NCBI GenBank assembly: GCA_030614245.1
Contig: JAUWKK010000111.1
Coordinates: 1-8,052 of the forward strand
Direction of reading: 5' to 3'
Length of the DNA: 8,052 bases
Origin: Planctomycetota bacterium
Lineage (GTDB): Bacteria > Planctomycetota > PUPC01 > JABMSA01 > JAUWKK01
Shown here: positions 1 to 6,860 of the stretch, one piece after another
How positions within the stretch are numbered: position 1 is the first letter of the stretch
Layout: each line of letters opens with the position of its first letter
Translations under genes and position numbers: made by a program
Notes under the pieces: generated by a model
The model's database searches: none
What the model was told of the DNA's origin: nothing
What the model saw: only the letters and a program-made list of their open reading frames with translations

Positions 1-286
1 GATAAACACAGATAGGAAGTCTTAATTATCAGCGTTCATCTGCGTTCATCTGTGGTTGCCTTTCTTCTGAAACCGCTGATGAATACAGAGAAGAGCGAAA
101 CCGCAGATACACACAGATAAACACAGATAGGAATTCTTAATTATCAGCGTTCATCTGTGGTTGCCTTTCTTCTGAAACCGCTGATGAATACAGAGAAGAG
201 TGAAACCGCGGATAAACACAGATAAACACAGATAGGAAGTCTTAATTATCAGCGTTCATCTGTGTTCATCTGTGGTTGCCTTTCTT
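1..286. repeat. Tandem array of imperfect inverted-repeat elements with 41-bp linkers
   Basis: Three copies of a short element bounded by AACC...GGTT ends occupy about 1-57 (left end cut by the window), 99-162 and 204-277. In the third copy the outer arms pair at 19 of 23 positions, so each element could fold as a hairpin. The copies are separated by two 41-bp linkers (58-98 and 163-203) that differ at a single base. Copies one and three carry a duplicated 10-bp GTTCATCTGT-like block that copy two lacks, which explains repeat steps of 115 and 105 bp. The third copy ends at about 286, where the sequence changes abruptly. Short repeats of the ATCTGTGTTTATCTG type are familiar from many environmental genomes, including Planctomycetes. 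No protein is encoded here. Confidence 0.9.
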
Positions 287-343
287 GATGGATGGACCGA
301 GCAGGGCCAACGGAAGACCGTTGATGGTGGCAGCCTCGGTTTT
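287..343. other. Short 3' flank of the GH2 gene with a weak hairpin
   Basis: This is the stretch between the repeat array and the GH2 stop codon. It contains a 5-bp perfect inverted repeat, AACGG (309-313) and CCGTT (318-322), with a 4-base loop. On the minus strand it lies downstream of GH2, but no T-tract follows it, so it is at best a weak terminator. Confidence 0.3.
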
Positions 344-2503
344 CTATTCGGCCACTTTGAATTGCCGTAAGCTCCTCACCCGGCTGCCACCGGCACCAAG
401 TATCTCCGCTCTGATTTCATAGTCTCCCGGCTGTTTGGGAATGCTCAACTTCGATGAGACTTTCACTCTGTCCAGTGCTTGCACGGTTGCCTTAGCGGTC
501 TTACTGTCGAGAATCTCTTTGCCTCTGACGATGGCAATCTCCACGGGGCCCGACCATTTGTCGGTTGTATCGTTTATGACCACCACCGGAATATCAATTT
601 CTTCTGCGGGCTCGTACACGTCTTTGTATTTGGCGATGCATAAACCCACGGGCGCAAAGGCCGGCTTGACGTACTTCTCAAAGTTCGGCTCGAAGTTCAG
701 AGTCTCGAGGTCCGTGAAGTTGTCGCTTGTGGTGCACTCGGGATGCGAGTGGCCGAGGCCGCAGAAATGCATCACGGCCGGGTACTTCCTGACACGATAT
801 ATCTCGGTGAGTGCTGCAACCTTGCGGGCGTAGTACTCAAAACGCTCAGCATGAGGCATCTTGTTGTAGCCCTGCGTTACCTTTGCCGCACTCCCGTCGC
901 GCCTCAGCCACAACCATCCGTACTCGTTCATGATGATGGGATTGCCCGTTTTCCCAATCGTGTATCTATCCGGGCGGGTGAGAGCGATCACAGGCCCTGA
1001 GACTGGATTGCCCTTCTGCCCAAGCGCATATCCGCCGAGAATTCTCACGGGCATTCGGGAGATCACTCCCCTCGGCACGCCAGTCTTTATTGCTTTGAAG
1101 CCGCGATAAGTATGTATCTCCAGCGGGTCTGTCGGTCTCTGTGGATTGCCCCAGCCGTTATCCCACGGGCGGTCTGAAAGGTCTATGTGGCGAACGACCG
1201 AAAGTGCCTGGCCCGTCTGCGGCACAGACCTCTCGGGGGTTTCATTCTGCGCATCCCAGATGATGATGCACGGATAGTTCCAGTGTTCCTGCAGCCAGGC
1301 TGTAAACTCGGCAATCAGCATGTCCTTGGTTGACGGATGCTTCCCGCGCATTGTCCAGATCGGATATTCATCCTGTATCAATATCCCTTCTTCATCAGCT
1401 ATCCGATACCACATCCTGGGCGGCAAGCCGATGCAGTAACGGCAGATATTCCAGTTCATGCTCTTGAACTGGCGAATAAGCCTGCGCACCCAGGCCTCCT
1501 CCCACGGCTTGTTGCCTCTCGTCGGGTCTTCGGTGAAGCGCAGGAAGCACACATTAGTGCCAAGCAAAGCCAACGGCTTGCCATTGAGGATCGGAGCCTT
1601 TGTCGAAGCATCAAAATGAAACTCTCTCATTCCAAAACGCGTCTGGAGGCTGTCGCCCTTTGTCCCCGTGAAAAGCGTGTAAAGATTCGGGTTGTCGGGG
1701 CTCCAGAGCTTGCAGTCATTGATGAAAACATTGACGCCAACCTGAATAGAATGGCCCGGCGGGAAAACTTGTGGTTGCGTCTCGACGTCCGCGACAACAG
1801 TATCCTGCTTGTATGGCTTGACCTGAAACCGCACTGTCGATTTCAACGTTTGATCCAGCGGATTCCGTATCCATGCTACAACCCTTATGGATTGCCTCTC
1901 GATTCGAGGCACAACCTGCACCCGCACAATATAGGGTGCATTTGCGAGGATGAGTTCGACATCATCATAGATGCCCGGCAGATACCAGGACTTCTCGTAA
2001 TCCCCGCCGTTGACGCTCTTGTTCAGCGTGCTATTCTGGCTGGCGCCGACACGTACGACTATCTCGTTTTCCTGTCCGTTGCCCTTGAGCAGTTTGGTGA
2101 CATCGTAAATCCCGGGCGTGAAATTCATGATGTTTTCGCCCGCTTTTCGACCGTTCAGCCACACCACCGAGCCATACTTGGCCTTGCAGATCTTCAGGCG
2201 GGCAGACTGCGGCACGGCACCGTCTAAGGTGAACGTGCGCCGATACCAGAATGCCTCACGCGAGCCGCCTCGATCTGTCCGGCCCACACCCACGAACTTC
2301 GGCTCGGCCGTATCAAGCAATCCCGGAACTGCCGCCTTATGATCGAACTTCTCCGGCTTTGCGTTATTCGAGCCTTCAGCAAGCTGCCAGGTGCCGTTGA
2401 GCGAAATAACTTTGCGTTGTTGGGCTGAAGCCTCACACGTCAACGCGACGCAGACCAATGCTAATGCAATAAATAACAACGATTTCGTTCTTCTGCTTGA
2501 CAT
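344..2503 (-). CDS. Secreted glycoside hydrolase family 2 protein
   Basis: This 719-residue protein is a retaining exo-glycosidase of the GH2 clan (beta-galactosidase, glucuronidase and mannosidase types); the substrate cannot be read from sequence. Residues 1-27 form a Sec signal peptide ending ASA before QQ. Residues about 33-190 form the jelly-roll sugar-binding domain (NGTW at 36-39, FWYRRTF at 85-91, SWYLPGIYDDVEL at 172-184). An Ig-like sandwich covers about 190-295 and the TIM barrel about 300-600. The acid/base is Glu421 in WDAQNE and the nucleophile is Glu527 in MNEYGW. A C-terminal Ig-like domain covers about 610-719. The ATG has a strong ribosome site, GGAGGA at 2509-2514, five bases upstream. 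It lies 111 bp downstream of the HzsA-like gene on the same strand and may be co-transcribed with it. Family assignment is secure; the sugar specificity is unknown. Confidence 0.93.
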   Translation of the reverse strand: MSSRRTKSLLFIALALVCVALTCEASAQQRKVISLNGTWQLAEGSNNAKPEKFDHKAAVPGLLDTAEPKFVGVGRTDRGGSREAFWYRRTFTLDGAVPQSARLKICKAKYGSVVWLNGRKAGENIMNFTPGIYDVTKLLKGNGQENEIVVRVGASQNSTLNKSVNGGDYEKSWYLPGIYDDVELILANAPYIVRVQVVPRIERQSIRVVAWIRNPLDQTLKSTVRFQVKPYKQDTVVADVETQPQVFPPGHSIQVGVNVFINDCKLWSPDNPNLYTLFTGTKGDSLQTRFGMREFHFDASTKAPILNGKPLALLGTNVCFLRFTEDPTRGNKPWEEAWVRRLIRQFKSMNWNICRYCIGLPPRMWYRIADEEGILIQDEYPIWTMRGKHPSTKDMLIAEFTAWLQEHWNYPCIIIWDAQNETPERSVPQTGQALSVVRHIDLSDRPWDNGWGNPQRPTDPLEIHTYRGFKAIKTGVPRGVISRMPVRILGGYALGQKGNPVSGPVIALTRPDRYTIGKTGNPIIMNEYGWLWLRRDGSAAKVTQGYNKMPHAERFEYYARKVAALTEIYRVRKYPAVMHFCGLGHSHPECTTSDNFTDLETLNFEPNFEKYVKPAFAPVGLCIAKYKDVYEPAEEIDIPVVVINDTTDKWSGPVEIAIVRGKEILDSKTAKATVQALDRVKVSSKLSIPKQPGDYEIRAEILGAGGSRVRSLRQFKVAE

Positions 2504-2520
2504 GCCATTCCTCCGTTAAA

Positions 2521-2554
2521 AGAAGTAACCAGTTATCAGTAAGAAGTAACCAGT
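2521..2554. repeat. Direct repeat of a 13-mer upstream of GH2
   Basis: AGAAGTAACCAGT occurs at 2521-2533 and exactly again at 2542-2554, a 21-bp step. It lies directly upstream of the GH2 ribosome site, next to the heptad repeat. It may be part of the same dispersed-repeat family or a pair of regulator sites; the sequence alone cannot separate these. Confidence 0.7.
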
Positions 2555-2557
2555 GAA

Positions 2558-2606
2558 GACCACTGACCACCGATTACTGATTACTAATCACTGATTACTG
2601 ATTACC
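2558..2606. repeat. Heptanucleotide tandem repeat, seven units
   Basis: Seven consecutive 7-bp units fill these 49 bp: GACCACT, GACCACC, GATTACT, GATTACT, AATCACT, GATTACT, GATTACC. The consensus is roughly GAYYACT. A decayed eighth unit (GATTTCG, 2607-2613) brings the array almost to the stop codon of the HzsA-like gene at 2615-2617. It separates the HzsA-like gene from GH2 and would be transcribed if the two form an operon. Confidence 0.85.
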
Positions 2607-2614
2607 GATTTCGG

Positions 2615-4966
2615 TTACTCCAGGGAAGGCTTGACCAGCTTGCCCCGAGCCTGGGCGGCCGCGTTCTCGTAGGCGCCGAGAAACTCCGAGTTGCTGTCGA
2701 GCCATAGCGTGATGCGGTGGAAGTCCTCCGGCGAGAGCTTCACACCATAGTGGCTCTCGTCGAGATACTTGAAAAGAGGTGCAGCCCGGGCGCCGAACTT
2801 GCCGGCGATGGTTCGGCTGCCGCCGTGGACGCCCGTCCTGATCGAGCCGTTCGTCACGTGGAAGTAGAATCCGTACTTGCCTGCGAGGTTCCTGTATGAG
2901 CGGGTGAAGCCGCCTGCGACGGCTCCGGACAGGTCGAGAGCCTTTTTCTCCTGGTGGCACTTCACGCAACTGCGGTCGAGCGCGGGCTGGACGAGCCGCG
3001 GGTAGTTGAACGGGTTCGAGCCGTCCACGTCGGCCTGGATACTCGACGGCGCGCGAAGCATTGCCAGCGGGAGCTTGCGCGAGGGGCTTGATGACGAGCG
3101 CTTTCGCTCGTGGCAGCCCTGGCACACCAGGCGTTCACCCGGATGGACGTAAGTGACCGAACGCATCGACTGCACGGCCATCCCCCGCTCGCCAAGCGCC
3201 TGGAAATAGATCGCCTTGCCGACGGGCGCCTCGAAGTAAACGCTGCCGTCCGGCTCCACGGGAGCGGTTCCCAGGACGGCCCGTGCGTTGGTTTGGTTGG
3301 CCACGCCTATGCGGGGCCGGTTGGGCGGCGCAGTCGACTTGGGCAAGAGCTGGATGATGCGCAATGCCGTGATCTTCGTGCCCTTCGGCCACTTGAAATC
3401 CCCGTCGTAGACGTTCATCACGGCGACAGTGGCCGGCCGATCTCCACCCAAAGCTGTCTTCGCCGCGACCGTCTGCGTCGTATTCTCGGGGACGACCGGC
3501 GGCTTCGGGCGCGGACGAAGCGGGATCGGGCTGATGCACGAGATCGACGGATCGCGATAGATCAACTCCTTGTTGCCGTAGCGATCGATCCAGTATATGC
3601 CACGGTTTCTGGCTTTTGGATCGTAGACGCAGAGGTAATCGTCCTCGCTCAGCGGCCAGGGTGTGCCGTAGATCATGTGCCGGCGAATAGGCGCTTCGGC
3701 CTCGGGGAAGCGGACTTCGGGGGTAAGCCGCTCGATCTGCGACATTGCGTTGTCGTCGGCGGGCCGAAGGTCGATGAGTATAAGCGACCCGAAGGCGTTC
3801 CCGTGGTGTGCGCCGGTTACGGCCACGTATTTGTGCGAGCCTGGGATGGCGCGGATGCTCATCTCCATCCACGGCCGCTTGTTGCGCTGAAGGGGGTAGT
3901 TGCCGTGGAAGGAGCGCGGGTCGCGGCCATCGGGATAGCAGAGCCAGATGTGATGGGCGACGTTCGTGTCGCGGTCCACGTAGTCCCACCGCGAGTAGAC
4001 TATCATGCCGTCGTTGTTCACGCTCGGGTGCCACTCGTGGGTCTCGTGGTAGCTCAGGCAGATAATATCGCTGCCGTCGGGCTCCATCGAGAACATCGTG
4101 TATACCGGACAATGGCGGCCACAGCGGAGATAGCCGCCGCGCCGCTCCGAGATGAACACGATGCGGCCGTTCGGAAGGAAACACGGGTCGAAGTCGTCCG
4201 ATGGGCCGTCGGTCAACTGCACGAGGCCGGAACCGTCGGCATTCACCTTGAAGATATGGTAGCTGATCGTCAGTCCCCATGTGTACGTCTTCTTAGCCTT
4301 GCATTGGGTGTAGGCGAACAGAACGGTCTTGCCGTCGTACGACAGTTCGGGCGAGAGGACCGCTCCGGAGTCCAGCTTGCTGCCCTTCAAGCGGCCCTTC
4401 TCGACGACGGAGTTCTTCAGAAGATTGGTCAGTTTCGGCTTCGGCCCGAACGGATCGGACAGGACGAACAGCCCGCCGCCAAGGCGGGCGTTGCAGCCGT
4501 AGTACTGGTCGCACATGTGGAACACGCCGCCCGGATCGTGCCGTTTCGCGAACATTAGCTTGTCGAAGTCCAGCAGCGGATTGCAGAACGCGATCTTTCG
4601 GACCAACCGGCGGGATTCGAGATAGAGCTCCCGGCGCGCGCCCTGGGGTGCATCGCCGGCTTGCTCGAACTTGGCCAGGCGCTCCTCGAACTTAACCAGT
4701 TCAGCCGTCAGCCGGTTCAGACGACGGGTGTTTGCATCGGGACGTATCCGTTCCGCGAGTTTCTTGCCCCGTTCGACCACGTCGCGGGTCTGCTCGAACG
4801 AGAAGTCGGCGCCTCTTGATATCCAGTCAGCTTCGATAAGGGTTCGCATTTGGCGGCCGACATCGACCGCTGCCGAGGGCTTTGCCTGGTCCGCGGCGAG
4901 TGCACAGCTTCCCAGGACACCCCGCAGACATGCGTGTAGTGCCATCATGATGCAACGTGTCTTCAC
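2615..4966 (-). CDS. HzsA-related di-haem cytochrome c protein (hydrazine synthase alpha-like, non-anammox)
   Basis: This 783-residue exported protein resembles the alpha subunit of hydrazine synthase, a family also widespread in non-anammox Planctomycetes where its role is unknown. The signal peptide spans about 1-24 (ALA before ADQ); LGSC at 18-21 could instead be a lipobox. Residues about 80-125 are charged and helical. A conserved HMCDQYYGCNARLGGGLFVL block (150-169) leads into a TolB/WD40-like beta-propeller (about 195-475) with repeated LTDGPSDDFDPCFLPNGRIVF-type blades. A middle domain holds the first haem motif CQGCH (615-619). The C-terminal cytochrome domain holds CVKCH (667-671), with candidate distal histidines at 739 and 750 (HRITLWLD). 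The start is GTG: GAGGAG lies nine bases upstream, whereas the ATGs at codons 7-8 are too far away. No hydrazine synthase beta or gamma gene is nearby. A periplasmic electron-transfer or redox role is inferred; the reaction is unknown. Confidence 0.9.
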   Translation of the reverse strand: MKTRCIMMALHACLRGVLGSCALAADQAKPSAAVDVGRQMRTLIEADWISRGADFSFEQTRDVVERGKKLAERIRPDANTRRLNRLTAELVKFEERLAKFEQAGDAPQGARRELYLESRRLVRKIAFCNPLLDFDKLMFAKRHDPGGVFHMCDQYYGCNARLGGGLFVLSDPFGPKPKLTNLLKNSVVEKGRLKGSKLDSGAVLSPELSYDGKTVLFAYTQCKAKKTYTWGLTISYHIFKVNADGSGLVQLTDGPSDDFDPCFLPNGRIVFISERRGGYLRCGRHCPVYTMFSMEPDGSDIICLSYHETHEWHPSVNNDGMIVYSRWDYVDRDTNVAHHIWLCYPDGRDPRSFHGNYPLQRNKRPWMEMSIRAIPGSHKYVAVTGAHHGNAFGSLILIDLRPADDNAMSQIERLTPEVRFPEAEAPIRRHMIYGTPWPLSEDDYLCVYDPKARNRGIYWIDRYGNKELIYRDPSISCISPIPLRPRPKPPVVPENTTQTVAAKTALGGDRPATVAVMNVYDGDFKWPKGTKITALRIIQLLPKSTAPPNRPRIGVANQTNARAVLGTAPVEPDGSVYFEAPVGKAIYFQALGERGMAVQSMRSVTYVHPGERLVCQGCHERKRSSSSPSRKLPLAMLRAPSSIQADVDGSNPFNYPRLVQPALDRSCVKCHQEKKALDLSGAVAGGFTRSYRNLAGKYGFYFHVTNGSIRTGVHGGSRTIAGKFGARAAPLFKYLDESHYGVKLSPEDFHRITLWLDSNSEFLGAYENAAAQARGKLVKPSLE

Positions 4967-4975
4967 GACCCGAAT

Positions 4976-4981
4976 CTCCTC
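4976..4981 (-). promoter_or_regulatory. Ribosome binding site deciding the GTG start of the HzsA-like gene
   Basis: On the minus strand this reads GAGGAG, nine bases before a GTG codon at 4966-4964. The first in-frame ATG lies 18 bases further on, too far from this site, and would trim the signal peptide N-region. The GTG is therefore preferred. Confidence 0.75.
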
Positions 4982-5052
4982 TATTCGTCGCAGATTCTTC
5001 TCTCGCTTCGTCCTGTACTCGCGCGGCAGCCAGTGCTCCGACTCCGATTCTT

Positions 5053-5088
5053 ATGATACTCGCAGCCTGCTACCGAATGCAAGCATTC
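5053..5088 (-). promoter_or_regulatory. Candidate promoter of the HzsA-like gene with an overlapping palindrome
   Basis: Read on the minus strand, TTGCAT (5082-5077) and TATCAT (5058-5053) are separated by 18 bp and resemble sigma-70 -35 and -10 elements. The plus-strand palindrome GAATGC-AA-GCATTC (5075-5088), a perfect 6-2-6 dyad, covers the -35 hexamer, a typical place for a repressor operator. The predicted leader is about 80 bases. No regulator gene is visible in the window, so the palindrome is unassigned. Confidence 0.4.
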
Positions 5089-5105
5089 TCTATCCAGACC
5101 ACCCT

Positions 5106-5192
5106 ATCTGTGTTTATCAGCGTTAATCCGTGGTTCCATTCTGATCTCAGCCCAAACGGCGCAGAGGTTCAAACCGCACATGAACGCAGATA
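5106..5192. repeat. Decayed dispersed-repeat copy in the divergent promoter region
   Basis: Two arms match the array at 1-286. ATCTGTGTTTATCAGCG... ends in GTGGTT at 5106-5135, and AAACCGCACATGAACGCAGA... spans 5171-5192. They are arranged as right half, a 35-36 bp linker, left half, the same order as across a linker of the array, but the linker sequence is unrelated. It separates the two divergent promoters. Confidence 0.65.
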
Positions 5193-5248
5193 ATGAGAAG
5201 ATGGCCCATCCCGGCTACCAGACCACCACCCGCCGCCGCAGTTTTCTC

Positions 5249-5277
5249 TTGCGCAGCCGACCAATGGCGTTTATCAT
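5249..5277 (+). promoter_or_regulatory. Candidate promoter of the GH28 gene
   Basis: TTGCGC (5249-5254) and TATCAT (5272-5277) are separated by 17 bp. The -10 matches the sigma-70 consensus at five of six positions but the -35 at only three. Transcription would begin near 5284, giving a leader of about 35 bases before the preferred GH28 start. If real, this excludes the more upstream in-frame ATG as a start. Confidence 0.35.
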
Positions 5278-5306
5278 ATCCATACAACAGTTACCGTTCA
5301 GCCAAA

Positions 5307-5311
5307 AGGAG
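5307..5311 (+). promoter_or_regulatory. Ribosome binding site deciding the GH28 start
   Basis: AGGAG lies seven bases before the ATG at 5319-5321. Translation from here places a hydrophobic signal peptide at the very N-terminus, whereas starting at 5193 would bury it behind 42 arginine- and proline-rich residues. Confidence 0.85.
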
Positions 5312-5318
5312 AAACAAA

Positions 5319-6788
5319 ATGACGGGAACACACATCGTTGCTCCATGCCTGGCCCTGTTGATGGCGTCTTCAATGCTAACCACGGCCCTGCCGGCGGATG
5401 ACAAAGGCGCCCCCGACAAGATTGCTCCGATTAAGGCTCCGTTCGATATGCCGCAGCTCAAGCGGCCAACCTTCCCGGACCGGACCGTCAGCATTCTGAA
5501 GCACGGTGCGGCAGGTGACGGAAAGACATTGAACACGAAGGCCTTTATCGATGCAATCGCCGCCTGCGCCGCCGCCGGTGGCGGACGAGTGCTCGTGCCG
5601 GCAGGAAAGTGGCTCACCGGGCCGATCCATCTCAAGAGCAACATCAACCTGCACATTGCCGAGGGCGCTGAGGTGCTCTTCAGCACGAACTTCGACCACT
5701 ACCTGCCGAAGGTCCTCGTGAAAAGAGGCATCGTCGACAGTTATGGCCTTTCCCCGCTGATCTATGCCAGAGATTGCACGAATATCGCGATCACCGGCTC
5801 GGGCAAGCTCAATGGGCAGGGAAAGCCGTGGTGGCACAGGCAGTACCCCAACCGCCCCTGCCTCGTCGCCCCGATAAACTGCCGCAACGTCCTGATGGAA
5901 TCCTTCACAATCACCAGCGGCCCCGGCTGGACTATCCACCCGATATATTGCGAGAACGTCATTGTCCGCAAGGTGAAAGTGCTCACCGAAGGGCCTAACG
6001 GCGACGGCATCAACCCGGAGTCGTGCAAGAACGTCCTCATCGAGCATTGCTACATGTCCACCGGCGACGCCTGCATCGCCATCAAGTCTGGAAAAGACGA
6101 GGACGGCAGGCACGTGGGCAAGCCGTGCGAGAACCTTGTGATCCGCCACTGCCGAACCAAACGGGGCCACGGCGGAGTAGTGTTCGGCAGCGAGATGTCC
6201 GGCGACGTGCGGAACGTGTTTGTCCGCGATTGTCAGTTTGAAGGCACGGATTGCGGCATCCGAATGAAGTCCAGGCGCGGCCGCGGCGGGGTGGTGGAGA
6301 ACATCTGGGTCCAGGACGTCAACATACCCACCATCAGACCCGAAGCCTTCCGCATGAACATGCTCTACGGGCACGGCGAGAGCGCAACCGGCCTGCCGCC
6401 GCTCTTCCGCAACATCCACTTAAAGAACATCACCTGCGCGGCTGCTCCTCGAGCCGTAAGACTGGTCGGCCTGCCGGAGAAGCCCATCGAGAACATCACA
6501 ATGGAGAATATAACGATCTCTTCCGACAGGGGCATGAGCTGCAGTAACGTCAAGGGCCTGAAGCTGATTAACGTCAACATCACCCCCAAGCGGGGGCCGG
6601 TCTTATGGCTCAAGGATACCCGGTCCGTAACCATCCAGAAGGCAACCTGCCCGAAGGGTACCGGCACGTTTCTTCAGCTTGAAGGGAAGAAGACGAAGAA
6701 TATTCGCCTGCTGGAGACGGACCTGTCTAACGCGAAGAACGGCATCAAGTTAGGCAAAGGCGTGCCGCCCGACGCGGTGTCGAAATAG
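5319..6788 (+). CDS. Secreted glycoside hydrolase family 28 (polygalacturonase-type) protein
   Basis: This 489-residue right-handed beta-helix protein belongs to the family that hydrolyses alpha-1,4-galacturonic acid linkages in pectin, releasing galacturonate. Residues 1 to about 26 form a signal peptide. Residues 57-123 hold the N-terminal segment GAAGDGKTLNT...GGGRVLVPAGKW...LKSNINLHI, typical of bacterial GH28 and pectate-lyase-fold proteins. Catalytic motifs are NGD (227-229, Asp229), GDA (249-251, Asp250), GHG (283-285, His284) and RMK (315-317, Arg315 and Lys317). The family normally has an Asp pair at the second motif; here the second Asp is Ala251 (codon GCC, 6069-6071). GSEMSG after GHG resembles exo-acting bacterial members. 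An in-frame ATG at 5193 is rejected because the ribosome site and signal peptide favour 5319. The gene is divergent from the HzsA-like gene and convergent with the CAP gene. Family assignment is certain; activity is uncertain because of Ala251. Confidence 0.95.
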   Translation: MTGTHIVAPCLALLMASSMLTTALPADDKGAPDKIAPIKAPFDMPQLKRPTFPDRTVSILKHGAAGDGKTLNTKAFIDAIAACAAAGGGRVLVPAGKWLTGPIHLKSNINLHIAEGAEVLFSTNFDHYLPKVLVKRGIVDSYGLSPLIYARDCTNIAITGSGKLNGQGKPWWHRQYPNRPCLVAPINCRNVLMESFTITSGPGWTIHPIYCENVIVRKVKVLTEGPNGDGINPESCKNVLIEHCYMSTGDACIAIKSGKDEDGRHVGKPCENLVIRHCRTKRGHGGVVFGSEMSGDVRNVFVRDCQFEGTDCGIRMKSRRGRGGVVENIWVQDVNIPTIRPEAFRMNMLYGHGESATGLPPLFRNIHLKNITCAAAPRAVRLVGLPEKPIENITMENITISSDRGMSCSNVKGLKLINVNITPKRGPVLWLKDTRSVTIQKATCPKGTGTFLQLEGKKTKNIRLLETDLSNAKNGIKLGKGVPPDAVSK

Positions 6789-6815
6789 CGTCAGGCCATG
6801 CCACAGGCGGGCAAC

Positions 6816-6835
6816 GCTCCAGCTTGGCGTGGAGC
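6816..6835. terminator. Hairpin in the convergent gap between GH28 and CAP genes
   Basis: GCTCCA (6816-6821) and TGGAGC (6830-6835) form a perfect 6-bp stem with an 8-base loop, in the 72-bp gap where two genes meet tail to tail. Position suits a bidirectional terminator, but there is no T-tract on either side. It may equally be a fragment of a dispersed repeat. Confidence 0.3.
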
Positions 6836-6860
6836 CGCACTTGGCACGCGACCATTAAGC

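Larger units (their letters stand above)
4967..5318. other. Divergent intergenic region between HzsA-like and GH28 genes
   Basis: This 352-bp region holds the start signals of two divergent genes and no convincing gene of its own. From left to right it contains the HzsA-like ribosome site, a candidate minus-strand promoter with an overlapping palindrome, a decayed copy of the dispersed repeat, a candidate plus-strand promoter and the GH28 ribosome site. Both candidate promoters have the same -10 hexamer, TATCAT. Confidence 0.7.

Noticed and set aside
1..286. CRISPR array
   Set aside because: The linkers are near-identical rather than unique spacers, the repeats vary in length, and no cas gene is present.
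1337..2227. A 296-codon open frame on the plus strand opposite GH2
   Set aside because: No recognisable domain; it overlaps the GH2 catalytic barrel and sugar-binding domains, whose motifs are intact.
3110..4558. A 482-codon open frame on the plus strand opposite the HzsA-like gene
   Set aside because: Its translation shows no domain, motif or signal peptide and is Arg/Val/Ala/His-rich, as expected antisense to a GC-rich gene. The opposite strand carries clear haem motifs and a propeller.
2615..4966. True hydrazine synthase alpha subunit and an anammox organism
   Set aside because: No beta or gamma subunit gene is adjacent, the Tyr I recall as haem ligand is not at the expected place, and related proteins are common in non-anammox Planctomycetes.
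5193..5318. N-terminal extension of GH28 from an upstream in-frame ATG
   Set aside because: It would place 42 Arg/Pro-rich residues before the signal peptide, overlaps a candidate promoter and has no good ribosome site, while 5319 has AGGAG at seven bases.
5376..6419. A 347-codon open frame on the minus strand opposite GH28
   Set aside because: Composition is typical of an antisense shadow and no family is recognisable; GH28 motifs on the plus strand are unambiguous.
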